Assembly: GCF_020410765.1 (NCBI RefSeq)
Contig: NZ_CP084541.1
Coordinates: 434,001 to 498,000 of the forward strand
DNA: 64,000 nucleotides
DNA from: Streptomyces marincola
GTDB taxonomy: Bacteria > Actinomycetota > Actinomycetes > Streptomycetales > Streptomycetaceae
Reading direction: 5' to 3'
Shown here in pieces: positions 15,555-23,813 of this stretch (position 1 is the stretch's first letter; the number at the start of each line of letters is the position of its first letter). The translations under genes and the position numbers were made by a program. A model generated the notes under the pieces. The model worked only from the letters and a program-made list of their open reading frames with translations. It had not been told where the DNA came from and searched no databases.

Positions 15555-16913
15555 TCAGGCGATGCCGACGGCGGCCAGCGCCTCGCGCTGCGCCGCGGTG
15601 AGCCGGGTCGGGTAGTAGAGGTAGCACACGCCGCCCGTGCCGCCGCGCACCTGCCCGGCCGCGTCGTACCGCTTGGTGCGCAACCAGATGTTCTCGAACT
15701 GCCGGCGCCGGTAGACCCGCCGCACCGCCTCGTTGTCGTCGCTCGCCGGGTCGTTGGCGATCACGTCGCCTTCCTCGGTGAACCCGATGACCGTCATCAG
15801 GTGGCCCGCGGTGCCGTAGCCGGCCCCGTCCAGCTCGGCCTCGTGGAAGGACTGGGAGGTGATCAGCGGGATGCCCGCCGCGATCAGCCGCTCCGCGTCC
15901 GCCAGGCTCGCGATGCGGGTCACGACCGCCTGGAGGCCCGGGTAGGTCGCGGCGTAGGCGGCGTTGAACGACCAGTTGCCGCAGCCCGCGTACTGGTAGT
16001 CGTAGGTCTGCCGCGCGGCGTGGCAGACCTGCGGGTCGTCGAACTCCGGGTTCACCCAGGCCAGTTCCTCCGCGCTCGGCGCCCGCCCCCAGGACTCGAC
16101 GATCATCTGCGACGAGGTGGGGCTGCACCACGCCTCCCCGCCGTTGTCGTACTCGGGGTACCGGCCGACGTGCACGTTCTGCGAGTAGCGTGGCACGGTC
16201 AGCTCCACGCCGGCCGCGGGCCCGGGAACGGACGCGGGCACCTCGAACCGGTCCGGCACCGCGGACGTCATCGCGCCCAGGAGCCACACGGTGGGCACGG
16301 CGTCGCCGCCCGGCGCCCGGTACAGGGTCAGGCGCAGCCGCCACGAGGCGAGCAGCGGCCCGGCCGCCGCGTCGTCGATCGAGAAGGTGTCGGTCCACAC
16401 GCTGCTCTTGCCGTCCGCCTGGTCGTCGACGGACGTGCGCCGGATGTCCCCGTCGCCCGCGGCCCAGATGCCCAGGGTGTACCAGGGCGAATCGGTGCCG
16501 TCGGTGTAGGTGCCGCGCACCTCCACGCGCAGCCAGGTGCCCGCCGGCGTGTCCGCGTTCCACGAGGTGATCAGCTCGCTCGCCGGGACGGCGGCCCGCT
16601 GCCTCGGCGAGAGCCAGGTCGCGTACTCCCAGGTCCTGGTGGTCCCGGTGTGCGGGTCGGCGTAGTCCACGGTGCCCGCGGCCCTGCGGAACGTGACGCC
16701 GGGCCGCGCCCCCGTCACGACGCCCACGCCGTCGGCCGTGCCGGAACGCCACTGCGCGGCGGTGCGCCAGCTCTTGTTCTGGATGGTGGAGGCTTTGGGG
16801 CGGCCGGGCGCCGGGCCGCCGGCCGCGGCGGCCCCCTGGCCGATGGAGGCGGTGGTGCCGACGGCGGCTGCGACCGCGGCGGCGAGAACGGTACGGCGGG
16901 GCGTCGTGGTCAC
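15555..16913 (-). CDS. Exported C39-like cysteine peptidase
   Basis: A 452-residue protein. The N-terminus TTTPRRTVLAAAVAAAVG has a twin arginine followed by a hydrophobic stretch, so export by Tat (or Sec) is likely. Residues 45-235 form a beta-rich region of unknown role. The C-terminal domain is papain-like, Peptidase_C39_2 type: C263 in GGEAWCSPTSSQMI, H371 in GTAGHLMTVIGF and D388 in ANDPAS. Extra cysteines at 297 and 311 may form a disulfide outside the cell. GTG at 16913 is chosen because it opens the signal peptide and has GGGAGAT upstream. It converges on the Cys-rich gene and diverges from the kinase gene at 17058. The substrate is unknown. Confidence 0.88.
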   Translation of the reverse strand: MTTTPRRTVLAAAVAAAVGTTASIGQGAAAAGGPAPGRPKASTIQNKSWRTAAQWRSGTADGVGVVTGARPGVTFRRAAGTVDYADPHTGTTRTWEYATWLSPRQRAAVPASELITSWNADTPAGTWLRVEVRGTYTDGTDSPWYTLGIWAAGDGDIRRTSVDDQADGKSSVWTDTFSIDDAAAGPLLASWRLRLTLYRAPGGDAVPTVWLLGAMTSAVPDRFEVPASVPGPAAGVELTVPRYSQNVHVGRYPEYDNGGEAWCSPTSSQMIVESWGRAPSAEELAWVNPEFDDPQVCHAARQTYDYQYAGCGNWSFNAAYAATYPGLQAVVTRIASLADAERLIAAGIPLITSQSFHEAELDGAGYGTAGHLMTVIGFTEEGDVIANDPASDDNEAVRRVYRRRQFENIWLRTKRYDAAGQVRGGTGGVCYLYYPTRLTAAQREALAAVGIA

Positions 16914-17021
16914 GGTGATGATCTCCCGGTCTGCTCCGGTCGTCTCCGGACGTGTGCCGACCACTATCGCCCGTCGCCGCCGCTGCGGCCAGTAAGCGGC
17001 CGGGAACGCGCGGAAGCAATA

Positions 17022-17050
17022 TTGGTGTCGACCAGTGGCGCCGTTACGCT
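17022..17050 (+). promoter_or_regulatory. Promoter of a leaderless kinase gene
   Basis: TTGGTG (17022-17027), a 17-base spacer and TACGCT (17045-17050). The -10 box ends 7 bases before the ATG at 17058, and no Shine-Dalgarno precedes that ATG, so the transcript should begin at the start codon. Confidence 0.5.
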
Positions 17051-17057
17051 GACAGCG

Positions 17058-17669
17058 ATGATCTTCGACGCGAACGGCGGTGCGGGCGGCGCGGAGGCGC
17101 ACGGCGCCGTGGAGCTCCCCGCTCTCGCGCGCCGGGTACGCGCCCTGCGCCCGTCGTGCGGCCGGGTGCGCCTGGTCGGCGTCGACGGCCACGCGGGCTC
17201 GGGCAAGAGCACGCTGGCCGCGCGGCTTTCGGCCGCACTCGGCGGCGCGCCCGTGATCCACCTGGACGATCTGGCCAGCCACGCCACGTTCTTCGGCTGG
17301 CAGGACCGGCTGACGGACGACGTGCTGCGCCCGCTGGCCGCCGGAGGGCCCGCGCGCTACCGCGTCTACGACTGGGAACGCCGCGCGTTCACCCGCACCG
17401 CCGTCGTACCGCCCGCTCCGGTGGTGATCGTGGAGGGCGTGGGGGCCGGACGGCGAGCCCTGCGGCCGTGGCTCGCGCTGCTGGTGTGGCTCGCCGTTCC
17501 CGAGGCGACGGCCCACGGGCAGGGGCGGCGGCGGGACGGTCCGGCGCTCGACGCGTTCTGGGACCAGTGGACGGCGGCCGAGCGGCGGCATTTCACCGAA
17601 GATCCGTCCAAGCCCTTTGCGGATATCCTGATAGTACCGAGGGATGGCGGCTACCGTGCCTGTGCGTGA
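17058..17669 (+). CDS. Uridine kinase-like P-loop protein
   Basis: A 203-residue protein with a Walker A motif GVDGHAGSGKSTLAARL (residues 40-56), HLDDLASHATFF (the acidic Asp pair expected to bind substrate or magnesium), YDWERRAF and VVIVEGVGAGRRAL. This is the phosphoribulokinase/uridine kinase fold, and in Streptomyces such genes are annotated as uridine kinase. The lid region is less typical, so another small-molecule substrate is possible. ATG 17058 lacks a Shine-Dalgarno but lies correctly behind a -10 box, so it is probably leaderless. The EccA-like ATPase follows 51 bases later. Confidence 0.8.
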   Translation: MIFDANGGAGGAEAHGAVELPALARRVRALRPSCGRVRLVGVDGHAGSGKSTLAARLSAALGGAPVIHLDDLASHATFFGWQDRLTDDVLRPLAAGGPARYRVYDWERRAFTRTAVVPPAPVVIVEGVGAGRRALRPWLALLVWLAVPEATAHGQGRRRDGPALDAFWDQWTAAERRHFTEDPSKPFADILIVPRDGGYRACA

Positions 17670-17720
17670 GGCCCACCGGGTGCCCGGGGCGGGCGGCGGA
17701 AGCCCGTTGTGGGGGTCTTG

Positions 17721-19601
17721 ATGAGTTCAGGCACGCAGGGCCCGCCCGCCGCGCGCGGCCCGGACACCGGGGCCGACCTGGCCTGGTTGCGCGGCGTCGA
17801 CGCCTACACCGCCGCGGCGTACCCGGAGGCCGAGGAGGAGTTCCGCGCCGCGGTCCGCGAGGACCCGGGCATGGCGGACGCCTGGCTCGGGCTGCACGCG
17901 CTGCGCACGGACGTGCCCGCGGCGCTGGCCCAGATGTACCGGCACCGCGCCAGGTTCGGCGAGCAACGCGCCCGGCACGGGCGGCCCCTGAGTTCCTGGT
18001 ACTGGCTGGGCTGGTGGGTGCAGCCGGTCCTGGAGAGCCCCCGCGACCTGCGGCTCGCCTACGCCTCGCACCTGCTGGACGGGCGGCGGATGGCCGAGCT
18101 CGACCGCGCGCTCGCCGAGTGCCCCGCGCCCGAGTCCGACCCGGGCGCGCGTTTCCTGCACGCCTGCCGCTGCTACCTGTCGAAGGACTGGGAGGGCCTG
18201 TACCGGTTCACCGCCACGCTGACCGGTGATCCGCTGCTCGGTGTGGAGGCCGGCCTGTTCGCCGGCATGGCGCGGGTGCGCCTGGAGATGTACGACCAGG
18301 CCGAGCCGCTGCTGGCCGCGGCGCTGATGCGCTGCCGCAGCGAGCAGCCCCAGCGCAAGGAGTTGCGGTACTGGCTGGCCAGGGCGCGGGAGGGCAGCGG
18401 GCGCAGTGCGGCGGCGATCCCGTTGTACCGGGCGGTGCACGGGGTCGACCCCGAGTTCATGGACACCGCGGTGCGGCTGACGGCCCTCGCGGCCGAGGAC
18501 CCGGACGGCGCGCACGTGGCGTCCTCGCTGCGCGAGGACGACGGGGGCATGCCGCCGGGGGCCGCGGTGCGGGAGGCGGAGGAGATGCCGTTCGCGCCCG
18601 GCCACCGGGCCGGCCGGGCGCCCTCGCCCGGGGCGCCCGCCGGGGCGGGCGGCGGGCACGCGGCCGGGCAGCCGGCCCCGTCCGGGCCGCCGCCCGAGCC
18701 CGACCCGGTGCTGCTGGCCGGGGCGCTCGCGGAGCTGGACCGCATGGTGGGGCTGGGCGCGGTGAAGGAGCAGGTGCGCGCGATGTCGGCGCAGTTGCGC
18801 ATGGCGCGCCTGCGGTCGGGCCAGGGCCTGCCGGTGCAGCCGCCGAAGCGGCACTTCGTGTTCTCCGGGCCCTCGGGCACAGGCAAGACGACGGTGGCGC
18901 GCATCCTGGGCCGGGTGTTCCACGCGCTCGGCCTGCTGTCGCACGACCGGCTGGTGGAGGCGCAACGTGCCGACCTGGTCGGCGAGTTCCTCGGCCAGAC
19001 GGCGGTGAAGGCCAACCGCCTGATCGATTCGGCGCTCGGCGGCGTGCTGTTCATCGACGAGGCGTACAGCCTGGTGCACTCCGGGTACAGCAAGGGCGAC
19101 GCCTACGGGGACGAGGCGCTCCAGGTCCTGCTGAAGCGGGCCGAGGACAGCCGTGAGCACCTGGTCGTCATCCTGGCCGGCTATCCGGCGGGCATGGACC
19201 GGCTGCTCGCGGCGAACCCCGGGCTCGGCTCGCGGTTCGCGGCGCGGGTGGAGTTCCCCAGCTACCGGCCCGAGGAGCTGACGGCGATCGGGGAGCTGCT
19301 GGCCGCCGAACACGGCGACGTGTGGGACGCGGAGGCGCTCGAAGAGCTGCGGAGCATCGCGGGGCACGTGGTCGCCGAGGGCTGGATCGACGACCTGGGC
19401 AACGGCCGGTTCCTGCGCACGCTGTACGAGTCGTCCTGCGCGTTCCGGGACATGCGCCTGGCGGAGTCGGGCACGGCGCCGACCCGCGACGAACTGTCGA
19501 CGCTGCGGCTGCCCGACCTGATGCAGGCGTACGGCGAGGTGCTCTCGGGTCGCGGCGATCCGCGGGCCGAGGAGGAGGACGGGCTGCCGCCGCTGCCCTG
19601 A
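17721..19601 (+). CDS. EccA-like AAA+ ATPase (CbxX/CfqX type)
   Basis: A 626-residue protein. Residues 20-290 are helical and TPR-like (AAYPEAEEEFRAAVREDPGM near the start; several 34-residue-like units). A proline/glycine/alanine-rich linker spans about 290-335. The C-terminal AAA+ domain has Walker A SGPSGTGKTTVARIL (about 382-396), Walker B GVLFIDEAYSL (about 440), sensor 1 LVVILAGYP and an arginine-finger region NPGLGSRF. The order TPR plus CbxX-type AAA+ is that of EccA, the cytosolic ATPase of type VII secretion in mycobacteria, but no ESX genes are in view. ATG 17721 has GGGGGT four bases upstream; a GTG at 17709 is an alternative. Confidence 0.88.
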   Translation: MSSGTQGPPAARGPDTGADLAWLRGVDAYTAAAYPEAEEEFRAAVREDPGMADAWLGLHALRTDVPAALAQMYRHRARFGEQRARHGRPLSSWYWLGWWVQPVLESPRDLRLAYASHLLDGRRMAELDRALAECPAPESDPGARFLHACRCYLSKDWEGLYRFTATLTGDPLLGVEAGLFAGMARVRLEMYDQAEPLLAAALMRCRSEQPQRKELRYWLARAREGSGRSAAAIPLYRAVHGVDPEFMDTAVRLTALAAEDPDGAHVASSLREDDGGMPPGAAVREAEEMPFAPGHRAGRAPSPGAPAGAGGGHAAGQPAPSGPPPEPDPVLLAGALAELDRMVGLGAVKEQVRAMSAQLRMARLRSGQGLPVQPPKRHFVFSGPSGTGKTTVARILGRVFHALGLLSHDRLVEAQRADLVGEFLGQTAVKANRLIDSALGGVLFIDEAYSLVHSGYSKGDAYGDEALQVLLKRAEDSREHLVVILAGYPAGMDRLLAANPGLGSRFAARVEFPSYRPEELTAIGELLAAEHGDVWDAEALEELRSIAGHVVAEGWIDDLGNGRFLRTLYESSCAFRDMRLAESGTAPTRDELSTLRLPDLMQAYGEVLSGRGDPRAEEEDGLPPLP

Positions 19602-19638
19602 CGGGCGGGCGCGTCGCCGGGCGGAACCGGCGCCCGAC

Positions 19639-19644
19639 TAGCAT
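19639..19644 (+). promoter_or_regulatory. -10 box of a leaderless acetyltransferase gene
   Basis: TAGCAT ends 7 bases before the ATG at 19652, and there is no Shine-Dalgarno. No convincing -35 box is seen. Confidence 0.45.
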
Positions 19645-19651
19645 GCCCGGC

Positions 19652-20113
19652 ATGGAACAGGTCAGTATCCGCCCCGCGGAGCCCGAGGACATTCCGGCGA
19701 TCGTGGCCATGCTCGCGGACGACCCGCTGGGCGCCACCCGCGAGTCCCCGGAGGACCTGGCTCCCTACCGGCGCGCCTACGACCGTCTGCGGTCCGACCC
19801 CCAGCAGTTCCTCGTGGTCGCCGACCGCGGGGGCGAGGTGGTCGGCACGCTCCAGCTCACGATCGTTCCCGGCCTGTCCCGCAGGGGCTCGACCCGCTCG
19901 ATCATCGAAGGCGTGCGGGTGCACCGCTCCGAGCGCGGCCGGGGCCTGGGCGCGCGGCTCGTGGAGTGGGCCGTCGAGGAGTCGCGCCGCCAGGACTGCC
20001 ACCTGGTCCAGCTGACCTCGGACGCGGCCCGGCCCGACGCCCACCGCTTCTACGAGCGCCTCGGTTTCATCGGTTCGCACGTGGGCTTCAAGATGCGGCT
20101 CGGGCCCGCCTGA
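19652..20113 (+). CDS. GNAT-family N-acetyltransferase
   Basis: A 153-residue protein with the GNAT fold: IRPAEPEDIPAIVAML at the start, VADRGGEVVGTLQL (beta 4), the acetyl-CoA pyrophosphate loop VHRSERGRGLGARLVEWAV (residues 88-106, RGxGLG) and AHRFYERLGFIGSHVGFKM at the end. It resembles small enzymes that acetylate amines or peptide N-termini; the substrate is unknown. The start codon lies directly behind a -10 box and is probably leaderless. It follows the AAA+ gene by 50 bases and may be transcribed both by read-through and from its own promoter. Confidence 0.9.
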   Translation: MEQVSIRPAEPEDIPAIVAMLADDPLGATRESPEDLAPYRRAYDRLRSDPQQFLVVADRGGEVVGTLQLTIVPGLSRRGSTRSIIEGVRVHRSERGRGLGARLVEWAVEESRRQDCHLVQLTSDAARPDAHRFYERLGFIGSHVGFKMRLGPA

Positions 20114-20163
20114 GCCGCATCGTCCGGGCCGCGCCGCGCGCGGAGCCCGGGGCCGGGCCGGCG

Positions 20164-20637
20164 TCAGGCGTTGTCGGGCGCGGCGCCCAGGGTCTCGGTG
20201 AACGTGCGCAGCGCCCGCGCCTCGGCCAGCGCCTTGTCCTTGCCGACGCCCGGCTGGATCGCCATGACCGGGAGCACCGATCCGTCGGCGAGGTCGAGGG
20301 TGACCCAGGGGTCGCCGGGGCGCAGCGTGACGCGCACGATTTGGGCCCAGGACAGGCGCCGGGTCGTGGTGAGGTTGACCACGGTGACGCCCTCGCGGTC
20401 GGCGGACAGCCGCGGCCGGCTCAGCAGGGCGAGCACGGCCCACACGAGCAGGCCCGAGGCGGCCAGGGCCAGGCGTTCGGCCAGGGCCCAGCTCACCGCG
20501 CCGCCCGAGGGCATCAGCACGGCGATGAACGTGAGGACGCCGAAGACGACGGCGCCGATGCTCATCAGCACCACCCGGGTGAGGACCGGGCGGAAGGTCA
20601 CGGGGAGGTCCGGCAGCCGGCCGGCGGGCGCGTTCAC
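20164..20637 (-). CDS. Membrane protein with bacterial PH domain
   Basis: A 157-residue protein. Two hydrophobic helices lie at about residues 21-43 and 53-72, followed by a soluble beta-rich domain (RPRLSADREGVTVVNLTTTR, LSWAQIVRVTLRPGDPWVTL) of the short bacterial pleckstrin-homology type. Its GTG overlaps the hisG stop codon (GTGA), making it the last gene of the rib-his operon. Streptomyces genomes often keep this gene after hisG. It is presumably a small membrane-associated factor; no catalytic residues are seen and the link to histidine or flavin metabolism is unknown. Confidence 0.8.
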   Translation of the reverse strand: MNAPAGRLPDLPVTFRPVLTRVVLMSIGAVVFGVLTFIAVLMPSGGAVSWALAERLALAASGLLVWAVLALLSRPRLSADREGVTVVNLTTTRRLSWAQIVRVTLRPGDPWVTLDLADGSVLPVMAIQPGVGKDKALAEARALRTFTETLGAAPDNA

Positions 20638-21482
20638 AGGCGGGCGGCGTGGATGCCGGTGGTCAGGATCGCGCGGGCGCCCAGGTCGTACAGCTCGTCC
20701 ATGATGCGCTGCGCGTCCTGGACCGGGACCATGGAGCGGACGGCGACCCAGCCCTTGTCGTGCAGCGGCGAGACCGTGGGCGATTCGAGGCCGGGGGTGA
20801 GGGCGACGGCCTTGTCGACCAGCTCCGCGCTGATGTCGTAGTCCATCATCACGTACCTGCGGGCGACGAGGACGCCCTGGAGGCGGCGCAGGAACTGCCG
20901 CACCTTCGTCTCCTGCGCGGTGTCGCCCGGCCTGCGGATGACGACGGCCTCGGATTCGAGGATCGGCGCACCGATGATCTCAAGCCCCGCGTTCCGCAGG
21001 GTGGTGCCGGTCTCCACGACGTCGGCGATCACCTCGGCGACACCGAGCTGGATGGCGGTCTCCACCGCGCCATCGAGGTGCACCACGGAGGCCTCGACGG
21101 CGTTGTCGGCGAGGTGCTTGGCGACGACGCCCGCGAACGAGGTGGCGACGGTGAGCCCGCCGAACTCGCTCACGTCGGTGACGGTGCCGGGCCGCGCGGC
21201 GTAGCGCAGCGTCGAGGCCGCGAAGCCGAGGCGCATGATCTCCTCGGCCCTGGCCCCGGAGTCCAGCAGCAGGTCGCGCCCGGTGATGCCGATGTCGAGG
21301 CGGCCCGAGCCCACGTAGACGGCGATGTCGCGGGGGCGCAGGTAGAAGAACTCGACCTGGTTGTCCGCGTCGATCAGCACGAGTTCGCGCCGGTCCTTGC
21401 GTTGCCGGTAGCCGGCCTCATGCAGCATCGCCGCCGAAGGCTCGGACAGTGAACCCTTGTTGGGGACGGCGATGCGCAGCAT
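20634..21482 (-). CDS. hisG: ATP phosphoribosyltransferase (long form)
   Basis: 282 residues, the hexameric long form with a C-terminal regulatory domain. It catalyses the first step of histidine synthesis, joining ATP and PRPP, and is feedback-inhibited by histidine. Seen are the start LRIAVPNKGSLSEPS, the substrate-binding DIGITGRDLLLDSG, the PRPP loop DVVETGTTLRNAGLEII and the regulatory segment LPGLESPTVSPLHDKGWVAV (one residue differs at its start). ATG 21482 has AAGGA upstream; the open frame to 21689 is not needed. It follows hisE by 80 bases. Confidence 0.97.
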   Translation of the reverse strand: MLRIAVPNKGSLSEPSAAMLHEAGYRQRKDRRELVLIDADNQVEFFYLRPRDIAVYVGSGRLDIGITGRDLLLDSGARAEEIMRLGFAASTLRYAARPGTVTDVSEFGGLTVATSFAGVVAKHLADNAVEASVVHLDGAVETAIQLGVAEVIADVVETGTTLRNAGLEIIGAPILESEAVVIRRPGDTAQETKVRQFLRRLQGVLVARRYVMMDYDISAELVDKAVALTPGLESPTVSPLHDKGWVAVRSMVPVQDAQRIMDELYDLGARAILTTGIHAARL

Positions 21483-21562
21483 GACGGTGGGCTTCCTTTG
21501 CTCGGCTCGGCTGGCTCGGCGGTGTTCACGGAGTCGGCGGCGCGGCGGGGGCCGCGGCCGGC

Positions 21563-21835
21563 TCACAGATGAGCGTATACGTCGTCGAGGGTGATGCCCC
21601 GGGCCACCATCAGCACCTGGAGGTGGTAGAGCAGCTGGGAGATCTCCTCGGCGGTGCGGTCGGTGCCCTCGTGCTCGGCGGCCATCCACACCTCCGCGGC
21701 CTCTTCGACGACCTTCTTGCCGATGGCATGGACTCCGGCGGCCACCAGCTCGGCGGTGCGGGAGGTGGACGGGTCGCCGGTGGCGGCCTTCTGCGCCAGC
21801 TCGGCGAACAGTTCGTCGAAAGTCTTGTTGGCCAT
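21563..21835 (-). CDS. hisE: Phosphoribosyl-ATP pyrophosphatase
   Basis: 90 residues, the size of a stand-alone HisE. It hydrolyses phosphoribosyl-ATP to phosphoribosyl-AMP, the second step of histidine synthesis. The helical MazG-like signature is present: GKKVVEEAAEVWMAAEHEG (Glu-rich metal site) and EISQLLYHLQVLM. ATG 21835 has AGAGG upstream. It follows ribH by 33 bases, so the two his genes are the distal part of the flavin operon. Confidence 0.96.
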   Translation of the reverse strand: MANKTFDELFAELAQKAATGDPSTSRTAELVAAGVHAIGKKVVEEAAEVWMAAEHEGTDRTAEEISQLLYHLQVLMVARGITLDDVYAHL

Positions 21836-21868
21836 GGTCCTCTTACCCTACGGCCTGCCCGCGGCGGC

Positions 21869-22354
21869 TCACGCCCGGGGTTCGGGGACGGCGCGGAGCA
21901 CGGCCGCCGTGGCGACGGCGGCGGTGACCGCCTCGTGCCCTTTGTCCTCGCTCGACCCGGCAAGACCCGCGCGGTCCAGGGCCTGCTCCTCGGTGTCGCA
22001 CGTCAGCACGCCGAAACCGATGGGCACCCCGGTGTCGACGCCGACCTGGGTCAGGCCCTGCGTGACGCCCTGGCAGACGTAGTCGAAGTGCGGGGTGCCG
22101 CCGCGGATGACCACGCCGAGCGCCGCCACGGCGTCGTAGCCGCGCAGCGCGAGGGTGCGGGCGGCCACCGGCAGCTCGAAGCTGCCGGGCACGCGCACGA
22201 CGGTGTGCTCCGGCACCCCGAGTTCTTCGAGGGCCCGCAGGGCGCCGCCGAGCAGCCCGTCCATCACGGTCGTGTGCCACTGGGCGGCTACCACCGCGAC
22301 CCGCAGGTCGGCGGCGTCCGTCACGGTCAGCTGGGGGGCGCCGTTGCCACTCAC
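21869..22354 (-). CDS. ribH: 6,7-dimethyl-8-ribityllumazine synthase
   Basis: 161 residues. It condenses ribulose-derived dihydroxybutanone phosphate with the ribityl-pyrimidine, the penultimate step of riboflavin synthesis, as a large icosahedral or pentameric complex. Motifs: VPGSFELPVAARTLA (substrate loop), ALGVVIRGGTPHFDYVC with the catalytic histidine, and PIGFGVLTCDTEEQALDRAG. GTG 22354 has AGGAGG upstream. It follows ribBA after a 157-base gap in which I see no gene. Confidence 0.97.
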   Translation of the reverse strand: MSGNGAPQLTVTDAADLRVAVVAAQWHTTVMDGLLGGALRALEELGVPEHTVVRVPGSFELPVAARTLALRGYDAVAALGVVIRGGTPHFDYVCQGVTQGLTQVGVDTGVPIGFGVLTCDTEEQALDRAGLAGSSEDKGHEAVTAAVATAAVLRAVPEPRA

Positions 22355-22511
22355 TCGTCGGCCTCCTGTCGTCTCGCGGCCGGCTCGTTCGCGCGCGTCC
22401 GCGGTGGGTCGTCGTCGTTCACATGATGCTGCTGCCGCCGGTGCCCGGCCGGGCTCCGGCGCGCGCCGGGCCGCCGCGGTCCGCCGGGTGGGCGCCGTCG
22501 GCGGCCGGCGG

Positions 22512-23813
22512 TCACTGGTTCCCGCAGGCGTGGGCGGGAACGGGGTCGAGCCAGGGCAGGTCGTGGCCCATGCGGTCGCGCTTGGTCCGCAGGTAGCGCA
22601 GGTTGTGCTCGCCGGCCGGGGCCGGCATCGGCTCGCGGCCGTTGACGCGCAGCCCGTGCCGCAGCAGCGCCGCGGTCTTGTCCGGGTTGTTGGTCATCAG
22701 CCGCACGGAGCGGACCCCCAGGTCGGCGAGGATGCGCGCGCCCGCGGCGTAGTCACGGGCGTCGGCGGGCAGGCCGAGTTCGAGGTTGGCGTCCAGGGTG
22801 TCGCGCCCGCGCTCCTGGAGTTCGTAGGCGCGCAGTTTGGACAGCAGCCCGATGCCGCGGCCCTCGTGCCCGCGCAGGTAGAGGACGACGCCGCGGCCCT
22901 CGGTGCGGACGCGGTCGAGCGAGGCGCGCAGCTGCGGGCCGCAGTCGCAGCGGCGGGAGCCGAAGACGTCGCCGGTGAGGCACTCGGAGTGCACGCGGAC
23001 CAGCACGTCCTCGCCGTCCCCGATGTCGCCGGCCACGAGGGCGATGTGCTCGACGCCGTCGACGGCCGAACGGTAGCCGTACGCGCGGAACTCGCCGTGC
23101 ACGGTGGGCAGGGCGATGTCGGCCTCGCGGCGCACGGTGGCGGGGGCGGCGTCCTCGCCCGCCGCGGCGCCGCGGTAGGCGACGAGGTCCTCGATGGAGA
23201 TGATGGCCAGGCCGTGCTTGCGCGCGAACGACCGCAGGGCGGGCATCCGCAGCATGGTGCCGTCCTCGCCGGCGATCTCGACCACGACGGCCGCCGGGCG
23301 CAGGCCGGCCAGCGTGGCGAGGTCGACGGCGGCCTCGGTGTGCCCCGGGCGCACCAGGACGCCGCCGGTGCGGGCGCGCAGCGGGAAGATGTGTCCCGGG
23401 CGGGCGAAGTCGGCCGGCCCCGCGGCGGGGTCGGCGAGCAGCCGGATGGTCGCGGCGCGGTCGGCGGCGGAGATGCCGGTGGTGACGCCGTGGGCGGCCG
23501 TGGCGTCCACGGACACGGTGAACGCGGTGGCCATCGACTCGGTATTCTTGTCGACCATCTGCGGCAGGTCGAGGCGGTCGATCTCGTCCGCGGCCATCGG
23601 CACGCAGATCAGGCCGCGGCACTCGCTCATCATGAAGGCGACCAGCTCGGGCGTGATCAGCTCGGCGGCCACGACGAGGTCGCCCTCGTTCTCCCGGTCG
23701 GCGCTGTCCACGACCACGATGGGGCGCCCCTGGGCGAACTCCTCGACGGCGCGGGCGATGGGGTCGAGGGCCGGTGGGGCTGCCACGGTCTCGGGGTGGT
23801 CGGTGACGGTCAC
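22512..23813 (-). CDS. ribBA: Bifunctional DHBP synthase / GTP cyclohydrolase II
   Basis: 433 residues. The N-terminal half makes 3,4-dihydroxy-2-butanone 4-phosphate from ribulose 5-phosphate (RENEGDLVVAAE near residue 41, ARPGHIFPLRA, GHTEAAVDLA). The C-terminal half opens GTP to start the pathway (VRVHSECLTGDVFGSRRCDC, where the three cysteines bind zinc, and LRGHEGRGIGL). GTG 23813 overlaps the ribM stop codon as GTGA and has AAGGAG upstream. Both halves look complete. Confidence 0.97.
   Translation of the reverse strand: MTVTDHPETVAAPPALDPIARAVEEFAQGRPIVVVDSADRENEGDLVVAAELITPELVAFMMSECRGLICVPMAADEIDRLDLPQMVDKNTESMATAFTVSVDATAAHGVTTGISAADRAATIRLLADPAAGPADFARPGHIFPLRARTGGVLVRPGHTEAAVDLATLAGLRPAAVVVEIAGEDGTMLRMPALRSFARKHGLAIISIEDLVAYRGAAAGEDAAPATVRREADIALPTVHGEFRAYGYRSAVDGVEHIALVAGDIGDGEDVLVRVHSECLTGDVFGSRRCDCGPQLRASLDRVRTEGRGVVLYLRGHEGRGIGLLSKLRAYELQERGRDTLDANLELGLPADARDYAAGARILADLGVRSVRLMTNNPDKTAALLRHGLRVNGREPMPAPAGEHNLRYLRTKRDRMGHDLPWLDPVPAHACGNQ

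Noticed and set aside
17721..20113. Type VII secretion locus
   Set aside because: Only the EccA-like ATPase is present; no WXG100, EccB, EccC, EccD or mycosin gene is nearby.
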